The position numbers were made by a program, and so were the translations under genes. Positions 57,909 through 64,000 of a stretch of DNA of 64,000 nt are shown here, piece by piece. The notes beneath the pieces are model-generated. The model was given only the letters and a program-made list of their open reading frames with translations, was not told the DNA's origin and did no database searches. Within the stretch, counting starts at the first letter, position 1. Every line of letters starts with the position of its first letter. The stretch is from Paraspadella gotoi (Eukaryota; Chaetognatha). The stretch covers positions 6,915,382-6,979,381 of the forward strand of contig CM119268.1 of the NCBI GenBank assembly GCA_051294375.1, given 5' to 3'.

Positions 57909-60068
57909 GCACTATACTGAAGCTTAAGTGAGGCGTAGGAGTGACGAGAAAAATAATCACAACGGGCACTCGGCTCATACCCTGAGCCAGAACAACTACA
58001 CTATAGAGCTTGTAGGTGGATGACGGAAAATAATCACAACAGGGCCTCGCTATCCCGCCAGCCAGAAGCGAACGATAATTACACCTTATACAGATGTAGC
58101 TTAGGATAAGAGTTAGTAGGATGACGGAACTATCAAACTTAATGTTGGGCCCTCGCTATTCGAAAGCCAGATACGACTACCACTCATAGTGAAGCGTTAG
58201 CTAGAGCTCAGAGTAGGAATGACGCGAAAAATATCACAGGGCGCCTCGTTATTCAGTCGAGCCAAAGAACGACTACCACTATAAGTGAGCTTAGATAGAG
58301 GTCGCGCTGTTGGATGAACGGAAAAATAATCAAACAGGGGCCTCGCTAAATCGAGCAGAACGAACTACACTAATGAGCTTAGTAGGGTGGATGAACGGAA
58401 ATATCACAGGTGCCATCGCTTAGTCACTTATCTAGAAGCCAGCAGACGTTAACACACATACTTTTGGTAGCCTTAGATGATGCACGTTCGATGAAGCGGA
58501 GGAAAATAAAATCACCAGGGCCTCGCTATCCGAGCCAGAACGAACTACACTAGATTATGGCTTAGTAGGGTCGGAGGCACAGTATGACGGAAAAAATAGT
58601 CGACAAATGGGGCTACGCTAATCAGGTGTTCGAATGCCAGACACGACTACAGACCTAGTATGAGCTTAGTGATTGGTGGGTGCAACACGGAAAAATCATC
58701 CCAGGCCTCGCTAATCGCAGTCGCAGGCCACGCAAACGACGTACCCGATATGTAGCTTAGATGAGAGAGTGGATATGACGCGATAAGATGATCAGCTATT
58801 ATTACGTCAGGGTGCGCCCAGTAAAATTCAGCATATTCTCCAAATCACTGAGTACAGAAATTAACGTTGTCGAGCCATAGAAGACCCGAAAGTAATATAA
58901 CCGACCGACTACACTAATATGAGCTTAGGTGAGGGTGGAGATATTGACGGAAAATTTATCATCAGACCGGGCCCTCCGACTCATCGGAGTCTGTAGAGCC
59001 CCAGACACTAGGAACTAACTATACTGAAGCTTTAGTAAGGGTGGATCCGTACGGATTAAATATACAGCAGAGGTTGCTCGCTATCAGGCGCAGAGCCAAG
59101 AACGACTACAATATATGAGTCAGGATTAAGTAGGGTGGATGACTATGGAAATTCTAGTAATCTTCACAAGGTGCCGTGCAGCACTATCCGAGCCACAGAA
59201 CGCAATCTACACAAAATATCCCGTATAACGGTTGAGCTTAAGTAGCGATCACTGAGGAAATAATATCACAGGCGGCCGATATCTACGCTAGTCGAGCCAA
59301 GAAACGAACCTAACACTATATGAGCTAGTTCAGGGATGGAATTGACGGAAAATAATCCGGGCCAAGCTGCTGATCGAGCCAGAAACGACTACACTATATG
59401 GACTATGTGGCCGTGGTATGACGGAAAACTACAGTCACACGGTGCACCATGTCGGCCTATTGCATTCCGCATCGAGTCTAGAACCGTAGACTACGGAACT
59501 AGTATGAGCATTAGTAATCTGGTGTGGATGAGGCATATATAGGTGCCAATGCGTCTATTCGAGCCAGAACGACTACCACTGATATTATGAGCTTTAGTGG
59601 CAGGCTAGAATTGATGACGGGAAAAATATCACAGGGCCTGGGGGGTTATTCTCTTTCCAGAGCCACGGCTCCTTATAGAAGCTTAGTAGGGTGATGAAGG
59701 AAACAGATATCTCATGGCCTGCGCATACGAGCCCTAGATACATCGCTATAACTGATTGATGAGTGCTTAGATGGTTGCGTGTGCAATGACGGAAAAATAT
59801 CACAAGGGCCTCGCTATTATTTCACTGGTTATCCATTCGAGCGCCAGAACGTAGCTACACATATTTGAGTCTGTAGTAAGAGGTGGTTTAAATTAAACCA
59901 GAGGAAAAAAAATTCATTCACTCACGGCCGTCACTTCATGATGCTATCTTCAGGAAGCCTAGAACCGAACTACAACTAATAAGTGACTTGGCGTATTAGT
60001 AGGCGATATGGATGACTCGGAAAATATCACACGAAGCCCGGGCTATCGGCAGTCCAGACACGACTATA
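57909..60068. repeat. Satellite of about 72-bp units, about 30 units, very noisy (copy B)
   Basis: Same unit as 49372-49792 (GAGCTTAGTAGGGTGGATGA, CGGAAAATATCACAGG, CCTCGCTATCGAGCCAGAAC, GACTACACTA) repeated over 2.16 kb. Almost every unit has several small insertions. Indels outnumber substitutions, the pattern of raw long-read data rather than of satellite evolution. Confidence 0.92.
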
Positions 60069-61880
60069 AGTCGGTTTGGACATGAGAGCGAGCGAGGGGG
60101 GGCACGGGGAGAGTGAATTGAGGGGAGGTCAGAGGGAGGGATTGAGAGCAGTGGGAGGTGGGGAAACGGGAAAGAGGGGGGGAGAGAGAACGGGGGGATG
60201 GGCGACGAGGGACGAGATGGGAGAGAGGTGAGAGGTGCGCGACATAGACGGGGGAAAGCTTGAAAAAGAGATAGTAGAGGTGACGGCGAGGGGGCACAGA
60301 GGATGGAGAGTGAGGTTAGAGGGATGTATTAGAGAAGAATAATTGTAAGCGAATGCGAAGAGAAAGTAAAAGTGGGAAATCCAGTGAGGGGATAACGTTG
60401 TCGCGGGTTTATTAGAATAGATGACTATTTTCCGAGGGCAAATATTTTGGACGAACAGAGAGCTCAGTGGTAAATATAATAAAATTTAAAAAAAAAAGAT
60501 CAGAGGAAGACAAAAGTCTTTGATTTTTAAGCCGCGCAGCTCATTACAATAACTCTTTCTAGAGTAGAAAGTATAGAAAAACTGAAAAAAAATCTGACCG
60601 TTTGTTCTTGGGACTAAGTTTCACTTGAAATTAATGAAGTTTTCCGTAACACGGGTCATCCAGGAGAGGCAAAGTTGGTGGGGAAATAGGTAAAGGGTGA
60701 GAAAGACTGTGAGAATGTGACGTGAGAGGGGAAGTAAGGAGGACGGGCGTGAAAAAGGGAAAAATAATGTCCTCCGCCTCAACCAACCACTGTTTACGCA
60801 GGACATTTATATTTCGCTCCTTCGTTTTCATGGCGCAAACGCGACGAGGTCTTGTGGCGGTGGGAGTAGGGAGGACTGGGGGTGGTGAGGGCGTGGATTG
60901 ATGAGGTGGAAAAAGTTGTGGGCGGGGATGTGGATAAGAATTAGGGTCGGGAAGATAGATGGGAGATAGAATGTGGAGAGGGATGGGAGAGAGATTGGGA
61001 GAGAGAAAAGGGAGAGAGATGAGAGAGAGAAGGGAGAGAGATGGGAAGAGAGAACGTTTTGAAACAATACGAAGAGGGCGTTTCAAGGGGGGGAGAGAGA
61101 GAAAGAGAAAGGGAGGTTGTGAAAGGAAGAGAGAGGAGAGAGAGAGAGAGAGAGATGAGATGAGAGAGAGATTTTAGAGAGAAATGTGCTATTTTTGTTT
61201 GGTTAGGCCGATTTTTTTTTTTCCAACCGTTCCTTTTCCGATGTCTCTACACAAAAGAGCAACGAAACGAGATTCCAATTCAATCCTTGGATCCTTTTTT
61301 CTGTTTCGTCGAGTCTCAATCAACGTCTATGCCGATGGCTGACGCATTACCCACCCTGACTGCAAGTATTGCCAGCATTTGCGGTATGGAATGCTGCGAA
61401 TTACTTTAGATCATTCTTTCAAGATGTCGCTCGCACGACAATAAGTTCCTAAACAGCATTCGTCGGATCAAGAAAGAATTACAGTTACTAAGCTTAAAAA
61501 AAATGACAGAGAGCCGGAAATACATCACAATTTCCGCCACAAACCCGTCCTCTTCGCTTTCCCTGCATCTTCGCATTTGCCAGGAAAACAAAAAAGGTAA
61601 TTGGAATCCCGTTCCGATGCAAATGAGATTGGGTTCCACGCGCAGAAATCGCGAATTTCTTCGCGACCCCCGATCACTCAAAATCCAAACGAAATCGCGA
61701 AAAAATCTCTTTTGTTCGTCGGGAAATTGCTCTCGGCTCTATGTCTCCCCCTGGCTTTTTAGAAAAAAAAAAAAGAACAGAATCTCTGTCTGTCTGTCCT
61801 GTCTGTCCTGTCTCTTTCTCTCTCCTCTCCCTCCATCTCTATCTCTCATCTCCTCCTCCTCTCTCTCTCTCTCTCTCCAG

Positions 61881-61964
61881 AGATGCCAGAGATGCAATCG
61901 CGACCGCGGGACACAATCAGGCGGAGAGACGCCAAGCAATCACGACGGCAATCGCGAGGGGAAG
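61881..61964 (+). CDS. Candidate internal exon of 84 bp, unknown protein
   Basis: It is bordered by a strong acceptor (long CT-rich tract, CTCTCTCCAG) and a consensus donor GAAG|GTGAGT. The length is a multiple of three. All three frames are open; the phase-1 frame reads DARDAIATAGHNQAERRQAI then TTAIARG, an Ala-rich amphipathic helix pattern and the most protein-like. A homologous block with preserved borders lies at 51933-52026. CpG-rich, non-repetitive composition supports coding. The family is not recognised; a conserved non-coding exon is possible. Confidence 0.45.
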
Positions 61965-62859
61965 GTGAGTCAAGGTGAGGCGAGCGAAGACGGGTGAGTT
62001 CGGGGAGGGGGAGAAAGAGACTGGGGAGGAGTTCGAGATGAAGGGGAGAGAGGGGAAGAGACCACCAAAATTTGAGTGGGATTATGGTAGGAAGATTAGA
62101 AGCCAGTTTGAAATTTAAAATGAAAAAAACCTCACTTTGGTGGCTGGGACCTCAGAGGTAGGTTTTAAGGGAAATGGTTACTGGGGTTGTGATATAAAGA
62201 CGCGAGGGCTGGGAGGATGGAGGGCAGGAGGGGGAAAAGAAAGTTTAGGTATACGAATGGAAATGATTACGTTTAATTTCACAGGGGGGCGGATATTGGG
62301 CTTCATTCACATCCTGGAGATTGAGTTCGAATTTTTTCAAAATTTTTTGTTTCCAGCGACGGCAGCTATTCCAAAGTCTTCATTTGCGACTCTGCATGAT
62401 TGATTGACAAATCAAAATTTCAAGGTCATTGGCAAAGCGCGTTACCGGAAATGAGCAAAGGAAGCAAGCAGAGCTTGGTGAGGGAACTGGATTTGGAACC
62501 GGGGCGAATCCCTTTCCTTTCTCTCCCCGCTCTCCGCCTCCTTCGAAGATTGAGGAAAGACTGAGACCGCGAAAGGAGAGAGGGAAGAAATTACGGTGAC
62601 GAATCACTGGTGATGACGGTGACGGTGAATGTGACGGCCCACAGTTGACAGTTATGACAGTGATACGTTTTGGGGGACGGTTCAAAAATTTAGAGAGAAG
62701 GTGACGGTAAATTTTTCGTCAGCTGTCTTCGAGGTAAGTCGGCGGAGTGGGGTAAGTCAGTTGGGGGTTGAATGTGATTCGGTAAAACCTGGTGACGACA
62801 AAATCACCATCTTTCATCTCAAGATTGCGGCGGATGTTTTGGGGGAAACCGAAAAAAAA

Positions 62860-63010
62860 AACCCTAACGACCTCGTCGTTTTCATCGTCGGCTTCATCTT
62901 CGTCGTCGTCGTCGTCGTCCTCATCGTCGACGTTTTCTTTTTTCTAATCGTCGTCATCCTCTTCTACTTCGTCGACGTCGTTGTTGTCGTCGTCGTCTTT
63001 TTTTCCCCAT
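62860..63010. repeat. Interrupted (GTC/TCG)n tract
   Basis: A TCGTCGTCG-rich segment, matching 53160-53345 in copy A. Val/Ser-rich open frames here are due to the triplets. Confidence 0.8.
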
Positions 63011-63680
63011 CAACCAGATGAATTTCTCGACACGGTCGATGTAAAAAAAGTCGTTATTGTTTCAAACATTTATCGTTTTCATCACAAGGCCGGAGACAAA
63101 GAGACAAAATGGGAGAAAAAATGGGACATTTTATTGTTTTATGAATCGATTCTTTTTTGTTAGATAAAAATGATATAATAATTAATATCAAAAGGAAGTG
63201 AGATAAAAAATTATAAAAAAGCGAAAGGAATGAAGTGGAGTGAAAAAAAATGAAGGGAGGAAGAAATAATTAATAACTACGAAATATTAATAGAATAAAG
63301 AAAAAAAGAATAAAAGAAGGAAAAAACAAAAGAAAGAAAAAGAAATAAAGAAAGAAAGAACGACAAAAAGGGAGAAAGAAAGAGAGAAAGAAAAGACCGA
63401 GAGACAGACAGACAACGAGACAATCGGGATGCGATAAAGACGAAATCCCAAAATCAAAGCGACGCCTTCGATTATTNNNNNNNNNNNNNNNNNNNNNNNN
63501 NNNNNNNNNNNNNNNNNNNNNNNNNNNNNNNNNNNNNNNNNNNNNNNNNNNNNNNNNNNNNNNNNNNNNNNNNNNNNNNNNNNNNNNNNNNNNNNNNNNN
63601 NNNNNNNNNNNNNNNNNNNNNNNNNNNNNNNNNNNNNNNNNNNNNNNNNNNNNNTGGGATCAACTGAACGAAACGAGATG

Positions 63681-63766
63681 TGATGACGAAGTCACTCCGT
63701 TAGCACCAAGATGACTCATTGCACTGTGATGACTAAGTCATCCGTTAGCACCAAGTTGACTCATTT
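63681..63766. repeat. Two 46-bp units with AP-1-like TGACTCA sites
   Basis: Units at 63681 and 63727 both read TGATGAC(G/T)AAGTCA, CCGTTAGCACCAAG, (A/T)TGACTCATT. TGACTCA lies at 63712-63718 and 63757-63763, and TGACTAAGTCA (63730-63740) is palindromic around its central base. Copy A has the same block, noisier, at about 54010-54115. TGACTCA is the known AP-1/bZIP site; use here is not shown. Confidence 0.5.
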
Positions 63767-64000
63767 TTCGGTCACTTTTTACGTATAGTGGAAAGTGAAA
63801 TATATCATTTGTCGCCTAATTTGGACAAAACTATTTAGTTATTTGTCTACTCGATCATTTCGCCGCGACTAAAGAAATGGTATCTCTAAAAAAAACTGAT
63901 ACAATGGTATTTTTTTCAACTCAAATAATTATTATTATTGTTATTTCAAGTCTAATGATTTTACTACATATAAAACTAAATGTTATTTTCAAAATTTCGT

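Larger units (their letters stand above)
56090..64000 (+). repeat. Large tandem duplication L, copy B (runs off the window)
   Basis: Same order as copy A with an expanded satellite (57909-60068). The part 56090-57900 has many inserted bases relative to 47690-49070, while 60470-64000 is in places cleaner than copy A (for example the exon at 61881 and the paired motif at 63681). A gap lies at 63477-63654. Copy A sequence ends its match at 54359, the window end. Confidence 0.9.

Overview
This is a eukaryotic, almost certainly metazoan, genomic scaffold. It is AT-rich and loaded with (GA)n/(CT)n and triplet microsatellites. It carries 18 runs of N, seven of them exactly 25 N (a usual placeholder for a gap of unknown size), and GT-AG type splice signals around short open segments. 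The decayed Ty3/Gypsy element, the MITE-like elements and the CT-rich tracts before candidate acceptors would suit an arthropod, possibly an insect. That assignment is inference only; no gene here is diagnostic. There are no operons, ribosome binding sites, CRISPR arrays, rRNA genes or convincing tRNA genes.

Layout. 0-12 kb: low-complexity DNA, copies of a dispersed repeat (family A: 2.84-4.03, 7.1-7.8, 7.94-8.55 kb), GA/CT arrays, gaps, and two or three short candidate exons on the minus strand (6.8, 9.8 and 12.2 kb). 12.9-14.4 kb: two copies of a small terminal-inverted-repeat element (family B) that ends in a strong palindrome, bracketing triplet-repeat islands. 15.4-20.2 kb: a decayed Ty3/Gypsy retrotransposon on the minus strand in which gag, protease, RT, RNase H and integrase can all be recognised and all are frameshifted. 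21.4 kb: a candidate terminal exon resembling the last helix of a dsRNA-binding domain. 23.2-28.0 kb: a tandem segmental duplication whose second copy is split by a 1.7-kb insertion with inverted ends. 29.66-30.28 kb: a 612-bp palindromic foldback element with an 8-bp target-site duplication. 31-44.8 kb: mostly unrecognised sequence with a few candidate exons, including two convergent terminal exons at 40.6-41.2 kb. 44.8-46.1 kb: a 1.3-kb unit bounded by roughly 120-bp inverted repeats. 47.7-64.0 kb: a large tandem duplication (47.69-54.36 against 55.74-64.00) holding a roughly 72-bp satellite with about 6 units in one copy and about 30 in the other. Its dense single-base indels look like unpolished long-read sequence.

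No complete protein-coding gene can be called. The candidate exons are single open segments supported by splice-like borders and a composition unlike their surroundings; what they encode is unknown. The most solid content is mobile and repetitive DNA, and the most interesting signals are the structural ones: filled against empty insertion site, foldback element with target duplication, and duplication with satellite expansion.
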